Origin: Parashewanella sp965200795
GTDB lineage: Bacteria > Pseudomonadota > Gammaproteobacteria > Enterobacterales > Shewanellaceae
DNA: 64,000 nt
Assembly (NCBI GenBank): GCA_965200795.1
Contig: CBDAVB010000001.1
Span: forward strand, 1-64,000
Reading direction: 5' to 3'
How positions within the stretch are numbered: the first letter of the stretch is position 1; every line of letters starts with the position of its first letter. The notes beneath the pieces are model-generated. The model was not told where the DNA came from and did no database searches. It saw nothing but the letters and a program-made list of their open reading frames with translations. Made by a program: the position numbers and the translations under genes. This document shows positions 1 through 8,837 of the stretch, in pieces.

Positions 1-321
1 CTTATTCCATTCTTAGGTGCGACATTAGTGACTTTGCCTATTATGTTTGTTGCGTTTTTCCAGTGGGGAGTGAGTCCTGATTTCGGTTATTTAATGCTGG
101 GCTATGCCATCATTCAGGCTCTGGACGGAAATGTTCTGGTACCGTTACTGTTTTCAGACGCGGTTGATTTACACCCTGTTATTATCATCGCGGCTATTTT
201 GATTTTCGGCGGCTTATGGGGCGTGTGGGGCGTTTTCTTCGCCATTCCGTTGGCGTCACTGATAAAAGCGGTCATTAATGCCTGGCCAAAGAATAATAAT
301 AGTAAGCCGATGAAAAACTAA
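1..321 (+). CDS. AI-2E/PerM family permease, C-terminal fragment
   Basis: The reading frame is open from the first base of the window, so the 5' part of the gene lies outside. The visible 106 residues are very hydrophobic. They contain the stretch LDGNVLVPLLFS and a final membrane segment GGLWGVWGVFFAIPLASLIKAV, which is the usual C-terminal layout of the PerM/YhhT (AI-2E transporter, UPF0118) family of inner-membrane proteins. The protein ends with a short basic tail. The substrate of this subgroup is not certain; family members have been proposed to export autoinducer-2 or other small molecules. In related genomes a perM gene commonly lies next to bcp, gcvR and dapA, as here. No clear terminator follows the stop codon. 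Confidence 0.85.
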   Translation, partial: LIPFLGATLVTLPIMFVAFFQWGVSPDFGYLMLGYAIIQALDGNVLVPLLFSDAVDLHPVIIIAAILIFGGLWGVWGVFFAIPLASLIKAVINAWPKNNNSKPMKN

Positions 322-350
322 AAATTTATACTGTTTGATTCATCATCACT

Positions 351-779
351 TTACTTCTCTGTTGTCGGTTGTTGTGAACCCATCAGATAGTTTTTAATGG
401 CAAAAGTATTATTAAGGCAGGCGCTGAAGTAGCTGTTCTGATTTTCTGTATTATCTGTATCATTTATACTTTTAAAATCCAGGAGAGTGCGGTTTTCACC
501 GCTACTCCTTTGAGGTTCACTTGACATACTCCACGGGAAAGCGGGTATACACTTTAATAATCCGTCTGACCAAAAACTGCCCCAACTCTTGTTGTTGTCT
601 TCTTCTCGTTTTGCCCCGGATTTATCCTGAAAAGTCTCATAGCGACTAACTTGTGTTATTAAGTTTGAATGTTCTGAGTTGCTTCCCGTAACTTCTTTAA
701 CTTCGGTTTTCTGTACATCTAATGGTGGTATTTCATCCATTAAGAAGTCCTGAGACGAAGCTGGTGGTGAAACTTGCAT
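351..779 (-). CDS. Hypothetical protein, 142 aa, Ser/Asn/Glu-rich
   Basis: I do not recognise this protein. A Shine-Dalgarno sequence (GGAG, about nine bases upstream of the ATG) supports translation. The product is polar, rich in Ser, Asn, Glu and Thr, and has no signal peptide or membrane segment. Residues 1-45 look disordered. A short aromatic/hydrophobic patch near the middle (KSWGSFWSDGLLKCIPAFPW) is the only part that looks folded. It is a single gene facing the end of the PerM-type gene, followed upstream by about 500 bases without genes. The composition resembles the disordered starts of secreted effector-like proteins, but nothing else supports that. It could also be a lineage-specific orphan. 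Confidence 0.6.
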   Translation of the reverse strand: MQVSPPASSQDFLMDEIPPLDVQKTEVKEVTGSNSEHSNLITQVSRYETFQDKSGAKREEDNNKSWGSFWSDGLLKCIPAFPWSMSSEPQRSSGENRTLLDFKSINDTDNTENQNSYFSACLNNTFAIKNYLMGSQQPTTEK

Positions 780-1032
780 CTTTGTTGTCTCCGTTTTGAC
801 TATTCTGTATTAAAAAACTGTCCGGCAATAATTTTTCTTTTCCGCTGTCTTTATTGCATTTCTACAATAAGCTTTCGACAACGCCCTAGCGCTTTATTGA
901 AATAACTCGAAAATAAAAAAAACAGCCCAAAGGGTTACGCTGAAAATCGCCGCTCCGCACGTTACGCGTCATTGATCCGGAATGACTGAATTTCACTCTT
1001 CGCGCCTTGATACCGGCAGTTTTAAGCGGTAA

Positions 1033-1058
1033 CAAACCGGGAAGTTATTTTGTGACAC
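1033..1058 (-). repeat. Repeat family D, terminal fragment
   Basis: The bases aaccgggaagttatt match the end of the family D element found complete at 14113-14266. Only one terminus is recognisable here, so this is a degraded or partial copy. Confidence 0.45.
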
Positions 1059-1124
1059 CTTCAATCAATAATAACCGACCGGAACGCTAAGTTTTAACTT
1101 TTATTAAGATAAATTAATTAAATT

Positions 1125-1152
1125 TAATGATAAGGAGCAGGCCTTATCATTA
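1125..1152. terminator. Hairpin downstream of bcp, possible terminator
   Basis: An 11-bp perfect stem (TAATGATAAGG / CCTTATCATTA) encloses a six-base loop. It lies about 120 bases beyond the bcp stop codon on the strand that bcp is read from. The flank is AT-rich but lacks a clean T-run, so rho-independent termination is only possible, not shown. Confidence 0.4.
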
Positions 1153-1275
1153 TGTAATTTATTTTGCCGCCAGCCGCTTACCGCGGCATTTTTGCGGTTC
1201 GGCAGAGAATTTTAACTTTAGTTAAAACCGAGCGGGAAAGGCATGCAAGCGCACCATGACAGATGCGCCAGAAAC

Positions 1276-1743
1276 TTAGCTTGCTAAATATTCCAAAACT
1301 ACTTCATGGTGATTCTTTGTTTTGAACTTGTCGAAAACGTGCTCTACTTTTCCGGCTTGAGAAATTAAAAAGCTCAGCCTGTGAATGCCATCATAAACTT
1401 TTCCCATAAACTTCTTTTCTCCCCATACACCAAAAGCGTCGGCAACAGCGTGGTCTTCGTCACTTAACAAAGTGAAATTAAGTTCTTGCTTGTCGGAAAA
1501 TTTAGTTAAACGGGCTACTGAGTCAGGACTGATACCAAATACGGTAACCTTGTGTTTTGCCAGTTCGGCTTTTGAGTCACGCAGACCGCAAGCTTGAACG
1601 GTACAACCCGGAGTGCTTGCCTTAGGATAGAAGTAAACCAAAACCGAGCCGGTTTTCAGAGCATCTTTAAGATTATGTGACTCACCATTTTGGTCATTAA
1701 GGGTGAAATCGGGGGCTAAATCGCCTTTGACTAGAGTTTGCAT
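1276..1743 (-). CDS. bcp: Thioredoxin-dependent thiol peroxidase Bcp (peroxiredoxin Q)
   Basis: Bcp is a cytosolic peroxiredoxin that reduces hydrogen peroxide and organic hydroperoxides using thioredoxin. The 155-residue product matches the usual family length. It carries the motif YPKASTPGCTVQACGLRD with the peroxidatic Cys47 and the resolving Cys52 five residues later, the atypical two-cysteine layout of the Bcp/PrxQ group. The preceding PDFTL and following FGISPDS segments are also typical. The gene lies nine bases downstream of gcvR on the same strand, an arrangement shared with E. coli and Shewanella, so the two are probably co-transcribed. Bcp itself looks intact. Confidence 0.95.
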   Translation of the reverse strand: MQTLVKGDLAPDFTLNDQNGESHNLKDALKTGSVLVYFYPKASTPGCTVQACGLRDSKAELAKHKVTVFGISPDSVARLTKFSDKQELNFTLLSDEDHAVADAFGVWGEKKFMGKVYDGIHRLSFLISQAGKVEHVFDKFKTKNHHEVVLEYLAS

Positions 1744-1752
1744 TATTTTTCC

Positions 1753-2291
1753 TTATTGCCGGTTAGAGTCACTCATATGTCTGAGCGAGCAACTTAGATC
1801 AATATTTTTTGCGAATTGCTGAATATTCCGCTCGAACCGGTGAACATCAAAATCGGCCGGTAAGTTAATCTCAAAGTCGATTTGCTGGTACGGATTACCT
1901 TGCGTATCTTCTTCCGCGTGGGAGCGAAGGCTGGCGAGATCCAGTGACTCATCGGCTAAAAATTCGGTAATCGATTTCATCGTGCCGCGCTTATCTTGAC
2001 CGCACAAACTGACTTCAATTCTCGATGCGTAGCTTGTAGGAGTATGTTTAGAAGTGCGTTTAACTACAGTGAGTAATTCTAGCTCTGAACTCAGGCCGGG
2101 CAGAGTACTTTCAATTTTGGTTATTGCCGGCCAGGAACCCTGAACAAGCATAATGAGCGTAAATTCATTCCCGAAAATTGCCATTTTGCTGTCGACAATA
2201 TCGCAGTCGCATTCACTGGCTAATCTTGTTAACTTGCTGACGATTCCGGGCGATCAACACCCATGGCGGTAACGACAAGTTGGTGGGTCAT
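1753..2291 (-). pseudogene. gcvR: Glycine cleavage regulator GcvR-like protein, one-base frameshift
   Basis: GcvR is a protein with two ACT domains that, in enterics, binds GcvA and represses the glycine cleavage operon. Reading from the ATG at 2291 gives MTHQLVVTAMGVDRP and then loses frame. Resuming one base over gives IVSKLTRLASECDCDIVDSK joined to MAIFGNEFTLIMLVQGSW, the expected continuation. The break falls in the run CCGGG at 2246-2250, where one extra G/C would restore the frame and encode DRPGIV. The rest (second ACT domain, to 1753) is intact at the expected length. An internal ATG at 2184 has no ribosome binding site and would drop most of the first ACT domain. Either the gene is broken or the sequence has a one-base error in a short homopolymer. 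Confidence 0.75.
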
Positions 2292-2422
2292 GCATTTACC
2301 TCTTCAAACGGATACAACAAATTCAAGAAACTAATCCTAACATAATTTACCCTTTTGTTTGTACTTGTCATTATTCCGGCCGAACAGTAACATAGCCTGA
2401 CTCTAATAAAAGGGGATTTAAA

Positions 2423-3307
2423 ATGTTTAGAGGTAGTTATGTTGCCTTGATCACTCCAATGAATTTGGATGGTTCGATTGATTACCAAGGTTTAGAAAAC
2501 CTAGCCGAATTTCATATTAGTAATGGCACGGACGGAATCGTAGCGGTCGGAACGACCGGAGAGTCGGCGACGGTTACTTTATCAGAGCATGTAGATATTG
2601 TTAAACAAGTTGTAAAGTCAGTGAACGGGCGAGTGCCGGTTATCGCCGGCAACGGAGCCAATGCGACAGCACGTGCGATTGAGTTAACTCAAGCTCTGAA
2701 TAATACTGATATTGACGGCATGTTGGGTGTTACCCCTTATTACAACAAACCTTCTCCTGCAGGTTTATTAGCGCATTATTCAGCCGTGGCTGACGCGACC
2801 GATATTCCTCAGATTCTCTATAACGTTCCCGGCCGGACCGGCGTTGATATGCAGCCGGAAGTCATCGCTGAGTTATCTGAACACAAAAACATCGTCGCGG
2901 TAAAAGAGGCGACGGGCGATGTATCCCGATTACGCAAAATCAAAGCCTTATGTGACGATAACTTTGCTGTTTTGAGCGGTGACGACGTAACGGCGTGTGA
3001 ATTTATTCTTTCAGGCGGTGACGGCGCGATTTCAGTCGTAAATAATATTGCGCCTAAAGCGTACAAACAAATGTGTGACGCTGCGTTATCCGGTGATAAG
3101 GAAGCGGCTTATCAATTTGACGAATTAATGTCACCTTTGTACAGCGCGTTGTTTGTTGAAGCAAACCCGATTCCTGTAAAGTGGGCTGCCCACAAAATGA
3201 GATTAATCAAAAATAATACAATTCGTTTACCTTTGACTGAACTTTCCGGCGCGAACTACGGTCTGGTAAAAGAAGCAATGGAAAAAGCTCAACTAGAGGT
3301 TAACTAA
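2423..3307 (+). CDS. dapA: 4-hydroxy-tetrahydrodipicolinate synthase DapA
   Basis: DapA condenses pyruvate with aspartate semialdehyde, the first committed step of lysine and diaminopimelate synthesis. The 294-residue product has the N-acetylneuraminate lyase TIM-barrel signatures. These include GTTGE with Thr44 and Thr45, the tyrosine pair PYYNKP (Tyr107), YNVPGRTG with Tyr133, and the Schiff-base lysine Lys161 in VAVKEATGD. All fall at the E. coli positions. A good ribosome binding site (AAAAGGGG) precedes the ATG. The gene is divergent from gcvR-bcp and is followed three bases later by bamC, the standard dapA-bamC operon. Confidence 0.97.
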   Translation: MFRGSYVALITPMNLDGSIDYQGLENLAEFHISNGTDGIVAVGTTGESATVTLSEHVDIVKQVVKSVNGRVPVIAGNGANATARAIELTQALNNTDIDGMLGVTPYYNKPSPAGLLAHYSAVADATDIPQILYNVPGRTGVDMQPEVIAELSEHKNIVAVKEATGDVSRLRKIKALCDDNFAVLSGDDVTACEFILSGGDGAISVVNNIAPKAYKQMCDAALSGDKEAAYQFDELMSPLYSALFVEANPIPVKWAAHKMRLIKNNTIRLPLTELSGANYGLVKEAMEKAQLEVN

Positions 3308-3310
3308 TTA

Positions 3311-4402
3311 ATGCTAAAACAAGTTTCACCGTTGGTTTTAATTTTAGCTGTTTCAGCTTGTTCAACACCAATAGAAAGAAGGCAAGCCAATGGTAGTGAT
3401 GACTATATCAGGGTAAAGTCTGAGCCTGAGTTAATCATTCCTGAAGGATTGCATGAGCCTGAATATAACGATGAATTTAAAATTCCGGCTATAGCGAAAA
3501 ACGCTAAAGATATTATCGGCAATGATTTAGATATTCGTCCGCCTCTGCAAGTTTTGCCGACGGCGGAGGGGACTCATGTCGAGGATGCGGGTACCGGTAT
3601 CAAGATTGTGATTGAGTCTATTGATAACGCGACCAACTTAAAACAAGAAATCACGAATTCACTAAAAGATTTTCTTAAATCAAAAGATATTAAAATCTTA
3701 AAAGAGACGAAAGATCCTCTAACGATACAAACGGATTGGATTGAGACTAAAGAAGTTTTAGATTCAAGCGTGTTTGGAACCGATAAGGTTTACATGCTTA
3801 GCCAGCGTTATGAATTTGATATCAACATCAAGCCTCACGGTCGTACGGGTGACATCACCGTCAAACTGCTTGAGCACCATGAAGACTATAACGGTACAGA
3901 GCAAAAGATGATGTTAACCGGTGATGATGAATACCGTTACGCCGTTGATATGTTAAACAGCGCCATTTCGTATTTAAGTAAAGCGCGTGAGCAATCGATA
4001 AGAGCCGAACGCTTAGCGCGAAGCGCCGGTATCTCAACCAAGTTTATCGCTGCTCCGGCTGATTCACAGCATTGGGTGGCAAAAGCGGGTTATCAAAAAG
4101 TCTGGGAGCGTTTGCGTATCGTGCTGCCTGAAGTCGGTTTTGAAATCGTAGACGTAGATACTGATAAAGGACTTTATTTTGCGGACTTTAAACAAGAGAC
4201 CGGCTTTTGGAGTTCTTTATGGGGCGACAGCAAAGAGCTAAAGCTGAAAAACGGTTCTTACCGTATCGAAGTAAAAGAAGGTGCGTTACCTGACACTGCA
4301 GATATCAAGATTCTGACCGTAGACGAGCAACCGTTAGACGCGGAAGCAATGACAAGTGTCAGTCATGTTTTTGTTAAATTAATGCAGGAAAATCGCAGTT
4401 AA
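3311..4402 (+). CDS. bamC: Outer membrane assembly lipoprotein BamC
   Basis: BamC is an accessory lipoprotein of the BAM complex that inserts beta-barrel proteins in the outer membrane. The N-terminus is a lipoprotein signal with lipobox VSAC at about residues 14-17. An unstructured segment follows, containing IPEGLHEPEY, similar to the BamD-binding lasso in family members. Two helix-grip domains come next (about 100-225 and 245-360). The length of 363 is slightly above the E. coli protein (344). The gene starts three bases after dapA, so translation is probably coupled. A strong hairpin terminator follows. Confidence 0.93.
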   Translation: MLKQVSPLVLILAVSACSTPIERRQANGSDDYIRVKSEPELIIPEGLHEPEYNDEFKIPAIAKNAKDIIGNDLDIRPPLQVLPTAEGTHVEDAGTGIKIVIESIDNATNLKQEITNSLKDFLKSKDIKILKETKDPLTIQTDWIETKEVLDSSVFGTDKVYMLSQRYEFDINIKPHGRTGDITVKLLEHHEDYNGTEQKMMLTGDDEYRYAVDMLNSAISYLSKAREQSIRAERLARSAGISTKFIAAPADSQHWVAKAGYQKVWERLRIVLPEVGFEIVDVDTDKGLYFADFKQETGFWSSLWGDSKELKLKNGSYRIEVKEGALPDTADIKILTVDEQPLDAEAMTSVSHVFVKLMQENRS

Positions 4403-4410
4403 ATCAACTT

Positions 4411-4433
4411 AAAGGCGTCTTTATGACGCCTTT
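4411..4433 (+). terminator. Rho-independent terminator after bamC
   Basis: Nine-bp perfect stem AAAGGCGTC / GACGCCTTT with a five-base loop, starting eight bases after the bamC stop codon. It marks the end of the dapA-bamC operon. Confidence 0.85.
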
Positions 4434-4536
4434 ATCATCTGAACCTCACATGACTTTGTAAGCAAAAGTAAAAGAGCTTGATGCTTTACCGGCAATCAGT
4501 AGACTCTTAAAAATCTCCCGTACTCAAAAAGTAGTC

Positions 4537-5619
4537 ATGAAAAAAATTATATTTACAGTCATGTGCTTCTGTTTGGTTTTTTCGATAAATCAAGCTTGCG
4601 AAGCGAAAAATAATAAAAGAGCCCAAAATGCTAAAAAACTGCCGATAGTAGTGGTTAAGCCTGCTAAATATTCACTTTTGAACGATGAAATTGAAGCGCT
4701 GGGTAATATCGAGGCCAGTGAATCAATCATTGTTACTTCGAAAGTTACCGAAGTCGTTACCTCCGTTGATTTTGATGACGGACAGACAGTAAAAAAAGGG
4801 CAACTGCTTGTACAATTAAGAGACGCCGAGCAAAGAGCGCAACTAAGAATCGCTGATGTTAATTTGAAAAATAACGAGCGGGAACTAAACCGGATTAAAA
4901 CGCTTGTTGAGGAGCAGTCTGTCGCGGAACTGGAACAGGACAGGTTACAAACTGAAATTGATACCGCGAAAGCAAACCGTGACAGCGCGCTGGCGGATCT
5001 GAGAGATCGTCAAATTAAAGCACCATTTGACGGTGTTTTGGGTTTGAGGCAAATCAGTGTCGGTTCCTTAGTTACTCCGGGAACGGAAATTACCACACTC
5101 GACAATATTTCTACTCTGAAGCTTAATTTTACGGTTCCTGAGCGTTATTTGCAGGTTTTAAAACCGGGCAAAGTCGTTAAGGCCGCTTCGGTGGCTTACC
5201 CGGGGGATGTATTTACAGGCAAAGTAAAATCGATAGATACACGTGTCGATCCTTTGACCCGCGCCGTAATTGTAAGAGCGATACTTAAAAACCCCGAGGC
5301 AAAGTTATTACCGGGTATGCTGATGAAAATTGACTTAATTAAGCAAACCAAAAAAGCGCTTATTATTCCTGAGTCGGCCATCATACCGAGACAAAATCGT
5401 CAGTATGTTTATGTCGTTAACGCCGGCAATGAAGTGGTTCAGAAGCAAGTCGAGATCGGCTTACGAAAATTGGGCATCGTGGAGATAGTAAACGGCCTGA
5501 AAGAAGGTGACAGAGTCATTACCCGCGGCTTTCTTAAAGTTCGGCCCGGCGATCGGGTTGCTCCGCAAAACCATGAAAACTTCACTTACGAATCAATTAA
5601 ACAGGGTTCAGCGGCATGA
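4537..5619 (+). CDS. RND efflux membrane-fusion (periplasmic adaptor) subunit
   Basis: This is the periplasmic adaptor that links an RND pump to an outer-membrane channel. The N-terminus is a signal peptide ending near ACEAK. A split barrel-sandwich/lipoyl domain follows (EALGNIEASESIIVTSKVTEVV at about 50-75 and IKAPFDGVLGLRQISVGSLV at about 165-185), separated by a short alpha-helical hairpin (LRIADVNLKNNERELNRI to ANRDSALADL). Beta-barrel and membrane-proximal domains complete the 360 residues. The gene overlaps the permease start by four bases (ATGA), indicating coupled translation. It resembles the MexH/VexC/TriA group more than AcrA. No outer-membrane factor gene is adjacent, so a TolC-like partner encoded elsewhere is expected. 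Confidence 0.9.
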   Translation: MKKIIFTVMCFCLVFSINQACEAKNNKRAQNAKKLPIVVVKPAKYSLLNDEIEALGNIEASESIIVTSKVTEVVTSVDFDDGQTVKKGQLLVQLRDAEQRAQLRIADVNLKNNERELNRIKTLVEEQSVAELEQDRLQTEIDTAKANRDSALADLRDRQIKAPFDGVLGLRQISVGSLVTPGTEITTLDNISTLKLNFTVPERYLQVLKPGKVVKAASVAYPGDVFTGKVKSIDTRVDPLTRAVIVRAILKNPEAKLLPGMLMKIDLIKQTKKALIIPESAIIPRQNRQYVYVVNAGNEVVQKQVEIGLRKLGIVEIVNGLKEGDRVITRGFLKVRPGDRVAPQNHENFTYESIKQGSAA

Positions 5620-8600
5620 TATTAACCGATTTATCAGTCAAACGCCCTGTATTTGCGTCAGTAATAAGTATCCTGCTGATTGTGTTCGGCTTAGTGGCAT
5701 TTGAAAAGTTACCGCTCAGGGAATACCCCGATATCGATCCGCCGATAATTTCTATCAGCACCACTTATCGCGGGGCGAGTGCCGCGGTTGTTGAAAGTCG
5801 AATTACTCAGGTTATTGAAAACCGGATCAGCGGTGTTCAGGGAATTAAGTATATTTCCTCAAGAAGCCGGGACGGTCGTTCTTACATTACCATTGAATTT
5901 ACCACAAATACCGATATCGACTCGGCAGCCAATGATATTCGAGATAGGGTTTCCGGTTTATTAAATAGTCTGCCGGCCGAAGCGGAGCCGCCTGAAATTC
6001 AAAAGGCTGACAGTGACGATGACGCGATTATGTGGCTGAACTTAGTATCAACCAATATGAATACTCTGCAGCTGACCGATTACGCAAGGCGCTACTTAGT
6101 TGACAGACTTTCAGTTGTCGATGGTGTATCCAACATCTATATCGGTGGTGGTAAAGACTATGCGATGCGAATCTGGATTGACCGTCAGGCTCTTGCCGCC
6201 AGAGGCTTAACCGTAACGGATATTGAAAATAAGCTTCGTTCTGAAAATGTTGAGTTACCCGCGGGTTCGATTGAATCTAAAGACAGAAATTTTACCGTCA
6301 GACTTCAGCGCAGTTATTTAAATGCCGATGACTTTAAAAATCTGGTCTTGAAGAAAGGTGATGACGGCTATCTGATCAAGCTGGGTGATGTAGCCAAAGT
6401 CGAAATCGCAGCCGAAGAAAATCGCATTATGTTCAGAGGCAACGGCGAGTCAATGATAGGACTTGGTGTTGCCAAGCAGTCTACGGCAAATACTCTGGAT
6501 GTCGCGCGCGGGGTGAACAAATTAGTTGATCAGATTAACCCGTCTTTACCCGAGGGGATGAAAATAAAACGTTCTTACGACAGTTCCGTTTTTATTGAGG
6601 CCTCAGTTAAAGAAGTGTACAGCACGCTGCTGATCGCGCTCACCTTGGTTGTTATCGTCATTTACCTGTTCCTTGGTAATGTCAGAGCAATGCTGATCCC
6701 GGCGATTACGGTTCCCGTGTCATTGCTGGCGACATTTATAGTGCTTTATTATTTAGGTTACACCATTAACCTGCTGACACTACTGGCATTAATTCTGGCT
6801 ATCGGCATGGTAGTGGACGATGCCATTGTGATGCTGGAAAATATTCACCGGCGCATCGAAGAAGGTGAATCACCGCTCAGAGCCGCTTATTTAGGCGCGA
6901 GAGAAGTCTCATTTGCCGTTATCGCAACCACCGCGGTGCTGATTTCAGTTTTTATGCCGATCACTTTCTTAGACGGTGACTTAGGTCAGCTATTTAAAGA
7001 ATTTGCCGTAACCATGAGTGCCGCTATCTTCTTTTCTAGCATAGTGGCGTTAACCCTCAGCCCGATGATGTGTTCAAAGCTTCTGAAACCGTCAGATGAA
7101 GATACCTGGCTTTCAAGAAAAGTCGAAGCATTAATGAACGCGTTGATTTCAAAGTACCAAGGTGCGTTACGTTTCTCAATTAAGCGACCTGCGCTTGTTT
7201 CTTTCATTGTGGTCATCGCGTTTGCTTGCTCCTATTTTCTGGTAAAAAAAATCCCGCAAGAATTCGCGCCGAGAGAGGATAGGGGATCACTATTTTTGCT
7301 CGTAAACGGGCCGCAGGGCGCGAGCTTTGAATATATTAAAAAATATATGAATGAGATTGAGCACCGTTTAATGCCGCTTGTGGATAAAGGTGATATCAAA
7401 CGTTTGTTGATCCGCGCGCCGCGAGGCTTCGGACGTGTCGAGGACTTTTCCAATGGTATGGCAATCATCGTATTAGAAGATTGGTCTCAGCGTCGTCCGG
7501 CGCAGGCAATCATCGCTGATATAAGAAATCGGCTTTCAGATCTCGCGGGCGTAAGAGCGTTTCCTGTAATGCGTCAGGCATTCGGACGCGGGGTTGGTAA
7601 GCCTGTGCAATTTGTATTAGGCGGTCCGACTTACCGGGAGTTAGCGCATTGGCGTGACATCATTATGGAGAAAGCCAAAGAAAACCCTAAGTTAGTCGGG
7701 CTTGATGATGATTACAAAGAAACCAAACCTCAGATACGAGTGATAATCGATAAAGCCCGCGCAGCCGAGCTCGGGGTTTCAGTTTCGCAAGTCGGCCGGA
7801 CGCTTGAAACTATGTTAGGTTCAAAAATCGCCACAACTTTCATGCGAGACGGCAAAGAATATGACGTTGTGCTGGAAGGTGAACGTAAACAGCAAAATAC
7901 CGCTGACGATATGAAGAACATCTATGTTCGTTCTGATATCAGCGGTAAGCTTATTCCGTTATCGAGCATTGTTTCCGTAGAAGAATTCGCCGATGCGAGC
8001 TCTCTAAATAGATACAACCGTATGCGAGCTATTACCATTGAAGCTGACTTAGCGGACGGATACTCTTTAGGTGAGGCTTTGTCATACCTTAATGGCCTGG
8101 TGAAAGATTATTTACCGCCTGAAGCCACGGTGAGTTACAAAGGACAGTCTCAGGATTATCAGGAGTCCGGGGATTCGGTTTACTTTGTATTTATTCTCGC
8201 GTTAGGCGTTGTATTTTTAGTATTAGCCGCGCAATTTGAAAGTTATATTCATCCGGCGATTATTATGCTGACCGTTCCTCTGGCGACGTTAGGCGCCTTA
8301 ATTGGTCTGTATGTAACCGGACAAAGCTTAAATATATACAGCCAGGTCGGAATTATCATGTTAGTCGGCCTTGCGGCTAAAAACGGTATTCTTATCGTTG
8401 AGTTCGCTAACCAGTTGCGTGATAGAGGTGTGGAATTTGAGAAAGCTTTGACTCAGTCTTCCTGTCAGCGTTTAAGACCCATCTTAATGACCGGCATTAC
8501 TTCAGCGGCTGGTGCTGTGCCGTTAGTTTTAGCAACCGGAGCCGGCGCGGAAACCCGTTTTGTTATCGGCATCGTGGTTTTATTCGGAATATTGCTTGCG

Positions 8601-8708
8601 ACCGCGTTTACCATTTTTGTCGTTCCCGCTGCTTATTCGTTATTTGCGCGCGCAAGCGGTACGCCGAGCTCTGTAACCAGAGAACTGGAAAAACAGTTAA
8701 GTAGCTGA
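5616..8708 (+). CDS. RND multidrug efflux permease (AcrB/MexI type)
   Basis: This is an inner-membrane proton-driven efflux pump of the hydrophobe/amphiphile exporter (HAE-1) family. It has 1030 residues, 12 predicted membrane segments and two large periplasmic loops. The TM4 motif GMVVDDAIVMLENI carries the paired aspartates (about residues 400) and TM10 carries the lysine in GLAAKNGILIVEF (about 920), which together form the proton relay. The N-terminus FADLSVKRPVFA-type is conserved. Substrates cannot be told from the sequence. The last residues (QLSS) and the TGA stop lie inside a copy of repeat family B that begins at 8698, so the native 3' end may have been altered by the repeat. Confidence 0.93.
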   Translation: MILTDLSVKRPVFASVISILLIVFGLVAFEKLPLREYPDIDPPIISISTTYRGASAAVVESRITQVIENRISGVQGIKYISSRSRDGRSYITIEFTTNTDIDSAANDIRDRVSGLLNSLPAEAEPPEIQKADSDDDAIMWLNLVSTNMNTLQLTDYARRYLVDRLSVVDGVSNIYIGGGKDYAMRIWIDRQALAARGLTVTDIENKLRSENVELPAGSIESKDRNFTVRLQRSYLNADDFKNLVLKKGDDGYLIKLGDVAKVEIAAEENRIMFRGNGESMIGLGVAKQSTANTLDVARGVNKLVDQINPSLPEGMKIKRSYDSSVFIEASVKEVYSTLLIALTLVVIVIYLFLGNVRAMLIPAITVPVSLLATFIVLYYLGYTINLLTLLALILAIGMVVDDAIVMLENIHRRIEEGESPLRAAYLGAREVSFAVIATTAVLISVFMPITFLDGDLGQLFKEFAVTMSAAIFFSSIVALTLSPMMCSKLLKPSDEDTWLSRKVEALMNALISKYQGALRFSIKRPALVSFIVVIAFACSYFLVKKIPQEFAPREDRGSLFLLVNGPQGASFEYIKKYMNEIEHRLMPLVDKGDIKRLLIRAPRGFGRVEDFSNGMAIIVLEDWSQRRPAQAIIADIRNRLSDLAGVRAFPVMRQAFGRGVGKPVQFVLGGPTYRELAHWRDIIMEKAKENPKLVGLDDDYKETKPQIRVIIDKARAAELGVSVSQVGRTLETMLGSKIATTFMRDGKEYDVVLEGERKQQNTADDMKNIYVRSDISGKLIPLSSIVSVEEFADASSLNRYNRMRAITIEADLADGYSLGEALSYLNGLVKDYLPPEATVSYKGQSQDYQESGDSVYFVFILALGVVFLVLAAQFESYIHPAIIMLTVPLATLGALIGLYVTGQSLNIYSQVGIIMLVGLAAKNGILIVEFANQLRDRGVEFEKALTQSSCQRLRPILMTGITSAAGAVPLVLATGAGAETRFVIGIVVLFGILLATAFTIFVVPAAYSLFARASGTPSSVTRELEKQLSS

Positions 8709-8771
8709 CGATAAGTTTCTTCGGAATTTTAGTGCTCAAAAAATGTTAGCGAACTTATGGTCAGCTACTTA
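8698..8771. repeat. Repeat family B, short (internally deleted) copy
   Basis: A 74-bp element with inverted ends: left TAAGTAGCTGACGATAAGTT and right, read on the other strand, TAAGTAGCTGACCATAAGTT. Compared with the long copy at 29030-29195 it lacks about 90 internal bases. The end sequence TAAGTAGCTGA contains a stop codon in each of three frames. The preceding RND permease terminates at the TGA in this end. Confidence 0.7.
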
Positions 8772-8788
8772 GACCAGAAACCGCAAAG

Positions 8789-8816
8789 AAAAGGCCTCTG
8801 AATCCAGAAGCCTTTT
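8789..8816 (+). terminator. Terminator after the RND efflux genes
   Basis: A 12-bp stem with one mismatch (AAAAGGCCTCTG / CAGAAGCCTTTT) and a four-base AATC loop. It ends in TTTTAT and lies 80 bases after the permease stop codon. Confidence 0.75.
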
Positions 8817-8837
8817 ATGTCAGCGGACTGCATTATT

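Larger units (their letters stand above)
780..1275. other. Intergenic region with a repeat remnant and hairpin
   Basis: No gene is visible in these 496 bases. They hold a short remnant of repeat family D at about 1033-1058 (aaccgggaagttatt core) and a strong hairpin at 1125-1152. The rest is AT-rich and carries the putative promoter of the small gene to the left. I see no RNA gene that I can name. Confidence 0.5.
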
